NCBI GenBank assembly: GCA_020440705.1
Contig: JAGRNP010000011.1
Coordinates: 1 to 56,156 of the forward strand
Direction: 5' to 3'
Length of the DNA stretch: 56,156 nucleotides
Source: a bacterium
GTDB taxonomy: Bacteria; Krumholzibacteriota; Krumholzibacteriia; LZORAL124-64-63
In this document: piece by piece, positions 43,953 to 53,502 of the stretch
Numbering within the stretch: position 1 is the first letter of the stretch
Layout of the letters: each line of letters starts with the position of its first letter
Made by a program: the position numbers and the translations under genes
The notes under the pieces: model-generated
Database searches by the model: none
What the model was told of the DNA's origin: nothing
The model's input: only the letters and a program-made list of their open reading frames with translations

Positions 43953-44837
43953 GTGTTCGTGCACCTCAACGGCCGCCTCGTGCCCGCCGACCAGGCCCGG
44001 GTCAGCGTCTTCGACGGCGGCTACACCGCCGGCGACGGCGTCTACACCACCCTGCGGCTCTACGCCGGACGCCCCCTCGACCTGCCGGCCCACTGGGCGC
44101 GTCTGGCCCGCCAGACCGCCGCCCTTGAGATCCCGTTTCCCCTGGACGAGGCCGGCCTGCGCCGGGCGGTGGCCGAACTGGCCGAGCGCAACGGGCTGAC
44201 GGACGGCGACGGGCGGCTGCGCATCACCGTCAGCCGCGGCGGCTCGCCCGACGACCCGCTGCCCCTGACGCGCCTGGCGGCGATCCCCTCGACCGTCGTC
44301 ATGACCCTGGTCCCGGTGGCGCCGGCCCTGGCCGAATGGGCCGCCGACGGCATCCCCGTCGTCGTCCTCGACGACGCCTACGCCCGCGGCAGCTTCCCGC
44401 ACCTGAAGACCCTCAACGGCCTCGCTGCGGTCTCGGCCCTGCGGCGGGCCGCCGCCGCCGGCTGCCCGGAGGCCCTGCTGACCGGACCGGACGGCCGCCT
44501 GCTCGAGGGGGCGGTCAGCAACATCTTCGTCGTGCGGGACGGGCGCCTGGCCACCCCCACGGTCGGTGACGGCTTCCTGGCCGGACGCACCCGCGAACGC
44601 ATTCTCGGCCTGGCCGCCGGCCTCGGCCTGCCCGCCGGCGAGGCCGTCCTGCGCCGCGAAGACCTCGCCGCCGCCGCCGAGGTCTTCGTCGTCAGCAGCG
44701 TCCGCGAGGTGCTGCCGGTGGTGCGCATCGACACGGTGCCCGTGGGCGACGGCCGCCCCGGCCCGGTCACCCGCCGCATCCAGGCGGCCTACCGCGAGCT
44801 CATCGACCGCGCCCTGGTCGAAGATTCCGGCGCCTGA
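43953..44837 (+). CDS. Class IV (branched-chain/D-amino acid/ADC-lyase fold) PLP enzyme
   Basis: 294 residues. The fold-type IV signature is complete: FVHLNGRLVPADQARVSVFDGGYTAGDGVY at the N-terminus, RLRITVSRG, the PLP lysine in FPHLKTLNGLAAV, and EALLTGPDGRLLEGAVSNIF. The final PLP-phosphate site is GRTRERIL. Such enzymes are branched-chain aminotransferase, D-amino acid aminotransferase or 4-amino-4-deoxychorismate lyase; sequence alone does not choose. The length (294) and single-gene context are compatible with all three. I use GTG 43953 because GGGAG precedes it and the family N-terminus follows; ATG or other in-frame starts upstream would overlap the hairpin at 43889. Confidence 0.9.
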   Translation: MFVHLNGRLVPADQARVSVFDGGYTAGDGVYTTLRLYAGRPLDLPAHWARLARQTAALEIPFPLDEAGLRRAVAELAERNGLTDGDGRLRITVSRGGSPDDPLPLTRLAAIPSTVVMTLVPVAPALAEWAADGIPVVVLDDAYARGSFPHLKTLNGLAAVSALRRAAAAGCPEALLTGPDGRLLEGAVSNIFVVRDGRLATPTVGDGFLAGRTRERILGLAAGLGLPAGEAVLRREDLAAAAEVFVVSSVREVLPVVRIDTVPVGDGRPGPVTRRIQAAYRELIDRALVEDSGA

Positions 44838-44862
44838 GCGCCGCGCCCCCGCACGCCCCGCA

Positions 44863-44895
44863 AGAAAACGACCGCCCCGCGGTGCGGGGCGGTCG
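44863..44895 (-). terminator. Terminator of the NYN gene
   Basis: A 12-bp stem CGACCGCCCCGC/GCGGGGCGGTCG with a three-base loop (44869-44895). On the minus strand it runs into TTTTCTTG (44868-44861), 22 nt after the NYN stop. It also separates the convergent aminotransferase gene. Confidence 0.8.
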
Positions 44896-44917
44896 CCGGA
44901 ACGGGCCTCGGGCCGGC

Positions 44918-45538
44918 TCAGAAGTCGAAGCTCGTCTCCTGGGCCTTGAACGTGTTGAAATCGTCATGGTCGGCCGGGGGCAGGTCGTTGCGGATGTCGC
45001 GCGGCTGCTGCGGCGCCGGCGCGCCGGCCAGGGCGATCTCGCTCTTCATGCTCGCCAGGTCGATGTACTCGTCCGAGGCCGCGATCAGGTCGGTGCTCGT
45101 CATCTCGCGCAGCGCGCACACCTCCACGTGGATCCCGCGCCGGCCGAGGGCCGCCACCAGCGGCTGGAAGTCGCCGTCGCCGGTGCAGAGGATGATCGAG
45201 TCGAGCTGGGCCGAGAGTTCCAGGGCGTCGATGGCCATTTCCATGTCGAGGCAGCCGCGCACGTTGCGCGTGCTGGGGTCGTTCTCGTTGAAGTTCTTGA
45301 TCTCCTTCGTGACGACCGTGAACCCGTTCAGCTTGAGGAAGTTGATGAAATCGATCTTCCCTTCGGACTGGTTGCTGATGGCGGTGTAGAAGTACGACCG
45401 CACCAGCCGTCGGCCGGCGGCGAGCTTCGCGCACAGCTTCAGGTAGTCCATCCGCATGTTCATATGCTTGGCGCTGTAATGGATGTTCTCGCCGTCGATG
45501 AAGATCGCGACGCGGTCCATGGGGTTCGTGCTGTACAT
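44918..45538 (-). CDS. NYN-domain (LabA/DUF88-like) putative ribonuclease
   Basis: 206 residues. The PIN-like NYN fold is clear: RVAIFIDGENIHYSA (first Asp-Glu-Asn), GCLDMEMAIDALELS (second acidic set), SIILCTGDGDFQPLV (third) and IHVEVCALREMTSTDL, ASDEYIDLASM. The acidic residues needed for a metal-dependent nuclease are present, which suggests RNA processing. The last 30 residues (DIRNDLPPADHDDFNTFKAQ) look disordered. ATG 45538 is the family start; the frame is open far upstream through the RND gene by chance. It has its own promoter and a leader hairpin. Confidence 0.92.
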   Translation of the reverse strand: MYSTNPMDRVAIFIDGENIHYSAKHMNMRMDYLKLCAKLAAGRRLVRSYFYTAISNQSEGKIDFINFLKLNGFTVVTKEIKNFNENDPSTRNVRGCLDMEMAIDALELSAQLDSIILCTGDGDFQPLVAALGRRGIHVEVCALREMTSTDLIAASDEYIDLASMKSEIALAGAPAPQQPRDIRNDLPPADHDDFNTFKAQETSFDF

Positions 45539-45609
45539 TCCCGATACCTCTAGAAACTCGGAATCATGACGGGGGCCGGTAAGCCGGCCGGCTGGGCGAG
45601 ACGGCAGAA

Positions 45610-45635
45610 GGGAGCATCGCTTTGGCGATCCTCCC
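45610..45635 (-). other. Stem-loop at the 5' end of the NYN transcript
   Basis: GGGAG, mismatch, ATCGC, loop TTTG, GCGAT, mismatch, CTCCC. It begins about 5 nt after the predicted transcription start (near 45640), so it could protect the 5' end or be the target of the NYN protein. It also lies 56 nt after the RND stop and might act as a weak terminator, though no T-run follows. Confidence 0.4.
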
Positions 45636-45646
45636 CTCTGCCCCGG

Positions 45647-45675
45647 AATATAGCCCGGCCGACTTCGATTCGCAA
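45647..45675 (-). promoter_or_regulatory. NYN gene promoter
   Basis: Minus strand: TTGCGA (45675-45670), 17-nt spacer, TATATT (45652-45647). It lies in the gap after the RND permease stop; the leader is about 100 nt. Confidence 0.65.
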
Positions 45676-45690
45676 TCGCGTTTTGGCCGG

Positions 45691-48600
45691 TCAGACCCCG
45701 ATCCCCGGTTCGGCCGCCGGGGCGGCGCCGTCGCCCCGCCGCCAGGCCCCGAGGGCCCGCCGCAGGTTCTCCGCCCACACCGTCGCCAGGCGGTAGTAGG
45801 TCGGCATCACCAGCAGCGTCAGCAGGGTGCTCGAGGCCAGGCCGCCGCTGATGGCACGGGCCATGGGGTAGTACTCGGCGTCGCCCACGTGGGCCCCGTG
45901 GAAGACCGCCAGGGGCAGCAGGCCGAGGATGGTCGTGCCCGCGGTCATCAGGATCGGCCGCAGGCGGTCGCCGCCGCCGGCCAGGATCGCGGCGTCCAGA
46001 TCGAGGCCCGCCTTGCGCCGCCCGTTGATGTGGTCGACGAGCACGATCCCGTTGTTCACGACGATGCCGATCAGGATCACCATGCCGATCATCGCCATCA
46101 TGTTGAACGGCGTGCCGGTGGCCATCATCAGCCAGAAGACGCCCAGCGAGGCGAAGGGCACCGTGCCCATGACCACCAGCGGATAGAGCAGCGACTCGAA
46201 CAGGCTCGCCATGACGAAGAAGACGCAGGCCAGGGCCAGCAGCATGTTGGCCCCCATCTCCGACTCCTGCTCCTGGGCCCGCACGATGTTGCCCCCGAAG
46301 TTCCAGCCGTAGCCGAACGGCAGGTCCAGCCCGTCCATCAGCGGCCGGATCTGCTCGATGGCGTCGTCGAGCTTCTCCCCGTCCCAGGTGCCGGTGATGG
46401 TGACGCCGGTGCGCTGGTCGCGGCGGAAGATCCGCTCGGGGCTCTTGCCGAACTCGAAGTCGGCGATCTGCGCGAGCTGCACGGCGCGGCCGTCGACCGA
46501 CCCCACCGTCAGCAGGGCCAGGTTCTCGATGGACTCGGCATCGTCCGGCCAGAGGCTCACGACGAGATCGATCTCCTTCTCGCCCGTGTTCAGGCGGGGC
46601 AGCAGCACGCCGCGGTAGGTCAGCCCCATGATCTGCGACACCGTGGCCGGCGAGATGTTGTACCGCCCGGCCTGGTCGCGATCGACCTTGATGCGGATCT
46701 CGGCCTTGCCGTTGTCGTCGTCGCTGCGCAGGTCGCCGATGCCCTCGATCAGGCCGAGGCGCCGCTTGGCCTCCTCCGCGTACTCCTCGAGAAACTCGGT
46801 CTCCTCGCCGGAGATCGTCACCGAGAAGGTCTTGGCGCCGGAATCCTGTCCGTCGTCGCCACCGAAGCGGTAGGTCAGGCCCGCCTGCACCGGCAGGTTC
46901 TCCCGCAGGTCGTCCCGCACCTCGCGGAAGAACTCGTCCGAGACGACGCCGTCCTCGAAGAAGAGCGTGATGCCGCCGCCGTCGGCCACGTAGTACGAGT
47001 AGATGTCGCGCAGGTCGAGGTCGTCGCGGCGCGTCTCGCAGTACTCGGTCGCCCGGGCCACCATGGCCTCGGAGGTCGTCTTGTCCACCGGGCCGGTGTA
47101 GTCGAAGCCGATGCGCAGGCTCTCGCGGCGGATGCCCTGGTCGCCCTCCGTGTCCGGCTTGAAGCCGGTCAGCTTCATGCCGCCCACGGTGATCGCCAGC
47201 ACCGCGGGCACGATCACCAGGGCCGTCAGCACCGGGTGCCGGATGGCGGTCCAGGACAGCATGCGCACGTAGACGCGCTTGACCGCCAGCAGCCAGCGCG
47301 CCTCCTTGATCTCGCCGCCGGTGCGGGTCATGCGGATCGAGAGGGCCGGGATCACGGTCAGGCTCACCAGCAGCGAGAAGATCAGGGTCACGCTGATGGT
47401 GATGCCCACCTCGCCCAGCCACACCGACAGCTCGTCGGCCTTGCTCACGACCACCGGCGCGAAGACGATGACCGTGGTCAGGGTGGAGGCGACGATGGCC
47501 GTGCCTACCTCCTTGGTGCCCCGCGCGGCCGCCGCCACCGGGTTGTTCCCCGCGTGCTGGCGGCGGTGGATCGACTCGAGCACCACCACGGCGTTGTCCA
47601 CGAGCATGCCCACGCCGAGCATCAGCCCCATCATGGTCAGGACGTTCAGGGTGCGTCCCGTCAGGAAGAGGAAGATGCACGTCCCCAGGATCGAGATGGG
47701 GATCGCGATGCTCACGACCAGCGTCATGCTCAGCCGCCGCAGGAACAGGTACAGGATCGCCACGGCCAGCACCGAGCCGAAGAGCCCGCCCTGCAGCAGC
47801 GACCGCAGCGAGTCGGTGATCTGGTCGGCCTGGTTGAAGAACGAGAAGCTGTTGATCCCCTGCAGGGCCGGATCCTCGTTGATGCGCCCGAGCTCGGCCT
47901 CGACGGCGCGGCACACCTCGACGGTGTTGTAGCCCGACGCCTTCTGGATCCAGAAGGCGATGGCCGGTTCGCCGTTGAGCACCCGGCCATAGGCCAGCGC
48001 CGGCGCCCCGTACAGCACGTAGGCCACGTCGCCGAGGCGCAGGCCGCGCTCGTCGATGGGCAGCTCGCGCAGCTCCTCGACGCCGTGCAGGCCCGACACG
48101 GTGCGCACGTCGTAGCGCAGCCCCTCGTCCGTCACGCGCCCGACCGTCAGCTCCACGTTCGCCGCCTGCAGTTCGCGGAAGAGCCGGTCGACATCGACGT
48201 TGTGCTCCATGATCTTGTCGAAACGCAGGTACACCGAGGCCTGGGTCGGATTCACGCCGTCGATGTTCACGCGCCCCACGCCGGGAATGCGCTGCAGCGG
48301 CTGGATGATCTTCTGGTCGATCAGGTCGTAGCTCTCGGAGAGGTCGCGTCCCTTGGCCGAGATGCGCCCCTCGATGATGGGGATGTCGTTGCTGTTGAAG
48401 GTGAGCAGGAAGATCTGCTGGATGTCCGCCGGCAGCTGGCTGCGGATCTGGTCGATCTTCTCCTTCACCTCCATGCGCAGCAGGTTCACGTCGCGGCCCC
48501 ACTCGAAGGTCACGCCCACCTGCACCTCGCCGGCGTCGGCGTAGCTGAAGGTCTGCTTCACGCCGCCGAGGGTCGACAGCACCTCCTCGATGGGGCGCAC

Positions 48601-48789
48601 GATCTCGCGCTCGTTCTCCGAGGGGATGCCGCCCTGGTAGGGCACCCACACCGCGATGAAGGGGAACTCGACCCGCGGCAGGAAGTCCAGGGGCACCTTG
48701 ATGATCGAGACGGCGCCCAGGAGCACGATGGTGGCCAGGCCCATGGCCAGGGTCACCGGCCGGCGCAGGGAGAGGAACGTCAACCACAT
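45691..48789 (-). CDS. RND efflux permease (HAE1/AcrB-type), first of two
   Basis: 1,032 residues. Typical RND layout: TM1 (PVTLAMGLATIVLLGAVSI), a large periplasmic domain, six helices, a second periplasmic domain and six more helices. The proton-relay motif in TM4 is GVGMLVDNAVVVLESIHR, with one Asp and Asn where AcrB has Asp-Asp. Other phrases include EFPFIAVWVPYQGGIPSENE and PFASLGVFWLMMATGTPFN. It is powered by protons and exports drugs, lipids or metabolites together with the adjacent adaptor. It begins one base after the stop of the second permease (TGAGATG), so translation is coupled. No TolC-type outer-membrane factor is in the window. Confidence 0.95.
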   Translation of the reverse strand: MWLTFLSLRRPVTLAMGLATIVLLGAVSIIKVPLDFLPRVEFPFIAVWVPYQGGIPSENEREIVRPIEEVLSTLGGVKQTFSYADAGEVQVGVTFEWGRDVNLLRMEVKEKIDQIRSQLPADIQQIFLLTFNSNDIPIIEGRISAKGRDLSESYDLIDQKIIQPLQRIPGVGRVNIDGVNPTQASVYLRFDKIMEHNVDVDRLFRELQAANVELTVGRVTDEGLRYDVRTVSGLHGVEELRELPIDERGLRLGDVAYVLYGAPALAYGRVLNGEPAIAFWIQKASGYNTVEVCRAVEAELGRINEDPALQGINSFSFFNQADQITDSLRSLLQGGLFGSVLAVAILYLFLRRLSMTLVVSIAIPISILGTCIFLFLTGRTLNVLTMMGLMLGVGMLVDNAVVVLESIHRRQHAGNNPVAAAARGTKEVGTAIVASTLTTVIVFAPVVVSKADELSVWLGEVGITISVTLIFSLLVSLTVIPALSIRMTRTGGEIKEARWLLAVKRVYVRMLSWTAIRHPVLTALVIVPAVLAITVGGMKLTGFKPDTEGDQGIRRESLRIGFDYTGPVDKTTSEAMVARATEYCETRRDDLDLRDIYSYYVADGGGITLFFEDGVVSDEFFREVRDDLRENLPVQAGLTYRFGGDDGQDSGAKTFSVTISGEETEFLEEYAEEAKRRLGLIEGIGDLRSDDDNGKAEIRIKVDRDQAGRYNISPATVSQIMGLTYRGVLLPRLNTGEKEIDLVVSLWPDDAESIENLALLTVGSVDGRAVQLAQIADFEFGKSPERIFRRDQRTGVTITGTWDGEKLDDAIEQIRPLMDGLDLPFGYGWNFGGNIVRAQEQESEMGANMLLALACVFFVMASLFESLLYPLVVMGTVPFASLGVFWLMMATGTPFNMMAMIGMVILIGIVVNNGIVLVDHINGRRKAGLDLDAAILAGGGDRLRPILMTAGTTILGLLPLAVFHGAHVGDAEYYPMARAISGGLASSTLLTLLVMPTYYRLATVWAENLRRALGAWRRGDGAAPAAEPGIGV

Positions 48790-48790
48790 C

Positions 48791-51700
48791 TCAGGCGTCC
48801 TTCCCCGCCGAGCGCAGCGTCGCCCCCGCGAGGGGCGGCACCACGCCGGCGCGATCGGCCCCGCGCACCCGCAGCTTCTCGCCGCCGGTCAGCAGGGTGT
48901 AGATCACGGGCACGACGACCAGGGTCAGCAGCGTCGCCAGCAGCAGGCCGGCGATGACGGTCACCGCCAGCGGCGCGCGCAGTTCGGCCCCCTCGCCCAG
49001 GCCCAGCGCCATGGGCAGCAGGCCGAGCACCGTCGTGGCGGTGGTCATCAGGATCGGCCGCAGCCGTTCGTGCCCCGCCCGCACCACGGCCTCGCCCAGC
49101 TCCAGCCCCCGCGCCCGCAGCTGGTTGATCCGGTCGACCAGCACGATGCCGTTGTTCACGACGATGCCCGCCAGCATGATCGCGCCGATGATCGCGATCA
49201 CCGAGACGCTCAGCCCGCGCAGGTACAGGCCGTAGACCGCGCCGCTCATGGCCAGCGGCACCGTAAACATGATGATCAGGGGGTACACGAAGCTCTCGAA
49301 CTGGGCGGCCATGACCAGGTAGACCAGGAAGATCGCCAGCAGGATGGCCATGCGCAGCGAGCGGAACGACGAATCCATCTCCTCGTTCTGGCCGCCCATC
49401 TGGATGGCCACGCCCGCCGGCAGCGACAGCCCGCGCAGCCGGGCGCGGATGTCCGCCGTCACCGAGCCGAGGTCGCGGCCGGACAGGTTGGCCGAGACGA
49501 TGGCCACCCGCTTGCTTCCCAGGCGATGGATCTCCGACGGCCCCGTCACCACCGACATGGCCGCGATGCTGCCCAGCCGGATGGGCACGCCGTCGATCTC
49601 GGTCACGATGAGGTCCGCGATGGCCGTCAGGGTGTTGCGCTGCTCGTCGGTGTTCAGCACGCGGATGTCGACGTGGCGCTCGCGGTCGCGGAAGCGGCTG
49701 GCCACCGTCCCGCGCACCTTGCCGCGCACCGTCTCGGAAACGGTCCCCAGGCTCAGCCCGTAGCGGTTCAGCTTGTCACGGTCAAACGTCACCTGCACTT
49801 CGGGCGAGCCCGGGACCATGGCCAGGCGCAGGTCCCGCAGGCCAGGCACCGCCTGCAGGCGCTCGAGCACCTGGTCGGCCGTCGCCTGGAGGTCTTCCAG
49901 GCTGTAGCCGTACACGTTCACCTCGACCGGCGCCCCGAAGGCCATCAGCGACTGCCGCCGCACCTTCATGCGCAGGTCCGGATGGTTCTTCAGCACGCCG
50001 CGGATGTCCTCGAGGATCCGCGCCTCGGCGAGGGCCGTGGCCTCGCTCAGCTTCACCTGCACCTCGGCGCGGTTCTCCTTGCGCCGCTGGGCCGTGGTGC
50101 CCGCCTCGCGCGAGAGCCCCACGCCGCCCACCACCAGGTCGATGCCCGGCAGGGCGGCGAGGTCGGCCTCGACCGCGCCGATAATCGCCTCGGTGCGGCT
50201 CAGGGGCGTGCCCTCGGGCAGTTCGAAGGCCAGGGTGAATTCGCCGCGCGACAGGGGCGGCACGAGCTCCGAGCCCAGCCGCGGCCACAGCAGCCCGGCG
50301 CCCCCCGCGATGGCGGTGACGATCACCAGCACCGCCACCCGGTGGCGCAGGGCCGCGCCCAGCACGCGCACGTAGCCTTCCTGCGCCAGGGGGAAGGTGC
50401 GTTCGAAGAGCCAGCAGGCCGGCCACAGCAGGGCCCGCACCACCAGCCGGCCCAGGGCCAGGACCAGCTTCGCCAGCCGGATCAGCGCCGCCACCAGGCC
50501 GATGGTCAGGAAGAGCCCGCCCAGACGCGGCCCGCGCGCGTACCAGCGGCCGTCACCGGCGTACCGCGCCCACGAGCCGTACCACGACAGCGCCGGATCG
50601 CCGCTGCGCCCGCCGCCGGCCCCGAAGGCGGCCGCCATGGGCGTGAAGGTCAGGGCCACCACCAGGGAGACGGCCAGGGAGAAGGTCACGGTCAGGGCCT
50701 GGTCGCGGAAGATCTGGCCCGCCACGCCCACCACCACGAAGACGATGGGCACGAACACGGCCAGGGTCGTCAGGGTCGACGCCGTCACGGCGCCGGCGAC
50801 CTCGCCCGCGCCGCGGGCCGCGGCCTCGGCTGCGTCGCCGTCCGGTCCGGCCTCCTCGCGCCGCCGGTAGATCGACTCCAGCACGACGATCGAGTTATCC
50901 ACGAGCATGCCCACGCCGAGGGCCAGGCCGCCGAGGGACATGATGTTCAGGCTCACGCCGCGGGTGAGCATCAGGATGAAGGTGGCCACGATCGAGATGG
51001 GGATGGCCACGCCGATGATCAGGGTGCTGCGGAAGTCGCGCAGGAAGACGAAGAGCACGATCACCGCGAGCAGGCCGCCCACCAGGGCGTTGTTGCGCAC
51101 CTCGCGGATGGCCTGGTCGATGAAGGTCGACTGGTCGAAGAGGACCTCGGCCTGCATGCGGTCCGGCAGCTGCTTCTCCAGGCGCGCGAGGTGGGCCTTC
51201 ACGCGCTGGGCCATCTCGACGATGTTGGCGTCGCCCTCCTTGAAGACCGAGATCTCCACCGACTCGCGGCCGCCGATGTGGGTGACGGTGGTGCGTTCCT
51301 TGTGCGTGCGGGTGACCGTCGCCACCTCGCCCAGGCGCACGGTCTTGCCGTCGATATTGGCGATGGTGACGTCCTCGATGTCGGCCAGGTCCTCGAAGCG
51401 GCTCAGGGTGCGCACGATGTACTCGGCGTTGCGGTCGCGCAGGCGCCCGCCCGACGCGTTGATGTTCTCCTCGGCGAGCACACGGCTCACCGTCCCGATG
51501 GGGATGCCCAGGGCCGACAGGCGCGTCTCGTCCACCGCGACCCGGATCTCCTCCTCCAGCCCGCCCGAGACCTGCGCCGCCGCGACGCCCTCGAGGGCCT
51601 CGATCTCCTTCTTGAGCACGTCGTCGGCCACGTGCCGCAGGTTCACCAGCGAAGCGTCGCCCGTCAGGCCGATGCGCACGACCGGGTCCTGGCTCGGATC

Positions 51701-52087
51701 GTACTTGAGCAGCAGGGGCACCGTGGCCTCGGCCGGCAGCCGCACCAGGTCGATCTTCTCGCGCACGTCCAGCGCCGCGTAGTCCATGGGGGTGCCCCAG
51801 TTGAACTCCAGCGTGATCTGGGACAGGCCGGCCTGGCTGATGGAGTGGATCCGCCGCAGGCCCGGCACCACGCCCACGGTCTCCTCGAGGGGGCGCGTGA
51901 CCAGGTTCTCCACGTCGACCGGCGCCGTGCCCGGGAAGTCGGTCTGCACCGTCAGGCTCGGGTAGCGGATCTCCGGCAGCAGGCGCAGGTCCAGGCGCCC
52001 GAGGCTCGTCATGCCGAACACGACGGCGGCGAGGGTCACCATCCACACGGTCACGGGATGGGAAACGGCGTAGCGGATCACTTTCAT
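48791..52087 (-). CDS. RND efflux permease (HAE1-type), second of two, with extra hydrophobic insert
   Basis: 1,098 residues. It begins VIRYAVSHPVTVWMVTLAAVVFG and has the usual RND organisation; TM4 contains GVGMLVDNSIVVLESIYR. In the loop between the two halves (about residues 495-565) there is an additional hydrophobic/amphipathic stretch containing GLFLTIGLVAALIRLAKLVL and VVRALLWPACWLFERTF, followed by the expected QEGYVRVLGAALRHRVAV. The C-terminus resembles AcrB (LRPILMTTATTVLGLLPMAL). Two different permeases with one adaptor recall MdtBC, where the two form a mixed trimer. ATG 52087 is chosen because the longer reading frame upstream is the adaptor region. Confidence 0.95.
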   Translation of the reverse strand: MKVIRYAVSHPVTVWMVTLAAVVFGMTSLGRLDLRLLPEIRYPSLTVQTDFPGTAPVDVENLVTRPLEETVGVVPGLRRIHSISQAGLSQITLEFNWGTPMDYAALDVREKIDLVRLPAEATVPLLLKYDPSQDPVVRIGLTGDASLVNLRHVADDVLKKEIEALEGVAAAQVSGGLEEEIRVAVDETRLSALGIPIGTVSRVLAEENINASGGRLRDRNAEYIVRTLSRFEDLADIEDVTIANIDGKTVRLGEVATVTRTHKERTTVTHIGGRESVEISVFKEGDANIVEMAQRVKAHLARLEKQLPDRMQAEVLFDQSTFIDQAIREVRNNALVGGLLAVIVLFVFLRDFRSTLIIGVAIPISIVATFILMLTRGVSLNIMSLGGLALGVGMLVDNSIVVLESIYRRREEAGPDGDAAEAAARGAGEVAGAVTASTLTTLAVFVPIVFVVVGVAGQIFRDQALTVTFSLAVSLVVALTFTPMAAAFGAGGGRSGDPALSWYGSWARYAGDGRWYARGPRLGGLFLTIGLVAALIRLAKLVLALGRLVVRALLWPACWLFERTFPLAQEGYVRVLGAALRHRVAVLVIVTAIAGGAGLLWPRLGSELVPPLSRGEFTLAFELPEGTPLSRTEAIIGAVEADLAALPGIDLVVGGVGLSREAGTTAQRRKENRAEVQVKLSEATALAEARILEDIRGVLKNHPDLRMKVRRQSLMAFGAPVEVNVYGYSLEDLQATADQVLERLQAVPGLRDLRLAMVPGSPEVQVTFDRDKLNRYGLSLGTVSETVRGKVRGTVASRFRDRERHVDIRVLNTDEQRNTLTAIADLIVTEIDGVPIRLGSIAAMSVVTGPSEIHRLGSKRVAIVSANLSGRDLGSVTADIRARLRGLSLPAGVAIQMGGQNEEMDSSFRSLRMAILLAIFLVYLVMAAQFESFVYPLIIMFTVPLAMSGAVYGLYLRGLSVSVIAIIGAIMLAGIVVNNGIVLVDRINQLRARGLELGEAVVRAGHERLRPILMTTATTVLGLLPMALGLGEGAELRAPLAVTVIAGLLLATLLTLVVVPVIYTLLTGGEKLRVRGADRAGVVPPLAGATLRSAGKDA

Positions 52088-52151
52088 GACGGCTCTCCGG
52101 GTTCCGGGAAGGCGGCCGGCGCGGGGCCGGCCGCCATGAAGATGCGCTGGG

Positions 52152-53378
52152 CTAGCGGTCGCGGTCGGCGAGGGCGGTGACGGTCTCGGGCTTGGCGGCG
52201 GGATCGCGCGCCACGTCCTCCTCGGCGCCCACGTACCCGACGGCTTCGCCGTTGAGGGCCTTGATGGGCGTCCCCGTGCGCAGGCCGCCCTGCCCCATGG
52301 TGACCACGAAGTCGCCCTCGAAGAGCCCTTCGAGCACCTCGACATGCGATTCGTCGTACAGGCCTGTCTCGATCTCGACCTTGCGGACGGTGTCGGCCTC
52401 GGCCACGAAGACGTTGCGCAGGGCGCCCTCCTCGACCAGGGCGGTCTTGGGAATGGCCAGGGCGTCGTGGTGCTGGTCGGTGGTGATGCGCACCTTGACG
52501 AAACCGCCCACGCGGGCCGCCTCGCCGGCGGCATCGCCCTCGAGCAGGAGGGTCAGGCGCACGGTGCTGGTGGCCGGATCGACCACGGGCGAGACCCGCT
52601 CGACCGACGCCTCGAGCTCCACGTCGGCGGCCTCGGGAGCCACGAGCACGCGCTGCCCGGGCGCGACCTTGCGGGCGACGGCCTCGGGCAGGTGCACCCG
52701 CACCCGCAGCGGGCTGAAATCGCCCACGGTGAAGGCGGGCGCGGCCAGGGCCAGCTGCTGGCCCGGCACGATGTGCCGTTCGGTCACGCGGCCGGCGAAC
52801 GAGGCCCGCACGCGGGTGTCCTCCAGGGCGATCTCGGCCAGGTCGCGCTCGGCCTTGGCCATGCGCCAGGCCGACTCCTGGTCGTCGAATTCCTGCTGGG
52901 AGATGAGCTGCTCCTCGAGCATGCGGGCGCTGCGGTCGCGCTGGCGTTTCTTGTCGGCGACGGTCAGGTCGGCCTTCTCGAGCTGGATCCGCTCGCGGTC
53001 GTTCTCCAGCTCGGCCAGGATCTGGCCCTCGCTCACCCAGTCGCCCTCTTCCACGTTCACCGCGCGCACGCGCCCGGCGGTGCGGCCCACGAGCGCGACC
53101 AGACGGTCGGCCTCGATGACCGACGCGGCCCGGTAGTACGCCGCGATGCTGCGCCCCTCGACCAGCGCCAGTTCCACGGGCACGGGCTTGACCTCGGGCT
53201 TGCCGTCCTCGTTGCCGTCGGTGGGGTCGCCGGCGACGTCGGCGCCGGTGGTGTCGGCCAGGGCGGCGGCCGGGCCCGGGGCCCCGGGCAGCATGCCCTT
53301 GAAATAGAGGGCGCCGCCGACGCCCCCCAGCACCAGCAGCACACCCAGGCTCACGATCAGGAACTTCCCTCTGCTCAT
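52152..53378 (-). CDS. RND periplasmic adaptor (membrane fusion protein)
   Basis: 408 residues. The N-terminal hydrophobic segment (FLIVSLGVLLVLGGVGGALYF) anchors it in the inner membrane, and the segment after it is acidic. The lipoyl/barrel-sandwich halves are RTAGRVRAVNVEEGDWVSEG and RVRASFAGRVTERHIVPGQQL, separated by a helical hairpin (residues about 125-190). A beta-barrel with FSPLRVRVHLPEAVARKVAPGQ follows, then a membrane-proximal domain (ETGLYDESHVEVLEGLFEGD). It connects the two permeases to an outer-membrane channel. ATG 53378 is preceded by GGGAGG. It is the first gene of the efflux operon; the next gene starts 64 nt downstream. Confidence 0.95.
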   Translation of the reverse strand: MSRGKFLIVSLGVLLVLGGVGGALYFKGMLPGAPGPAAALADTTGADVAGDPTDGNEDGKPEVKPVPVELALVEGRSIAAYYRAASVIEADRLVALVGRTAGRVRAVNVEEGDWVSEGQILAELENDRERIQLEKADLTVADKKRQRDRSARMLEEQLISQQEFDDQESAWRMAKAERDLAEIALEDTRVRASFAGRVTERHIVPGQQLALAAPAFTVGDFSPLRVRVHLPEAVARKVAPGQRVLVAPEAADVELEASVERVSPVVDPATSTVRLTLLLEGDAAGEAARVGGFVKVRITTDQHHDALAIPKTALVEEGALRNVFVAEADTVRKVEIETGLYDESHVEVLEGLFEGDFVVTMGQGGLRTGTPIKALNGEAVGYVGAEEDVARDPAAKPETVTALADRDR

Positions 53379-53502
53379 TGCGGCCCTCCCGGGGCTATTT
53401 CGATTCACGGTGGCGCGTGTCGGAGTCGGTCGGGTGGCGGGGGCGCCCTCGGCGAGACCGCCGCCGCCAGGGAAGACGCACGAAGGGACGGCAGGGTTGC
53501 AT

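Noticed and set aside
48656-52180. A long plus-strand frame opposite the second RND gene
   Set aside because: Mirror of the RND coding frame; no start context, no domain.
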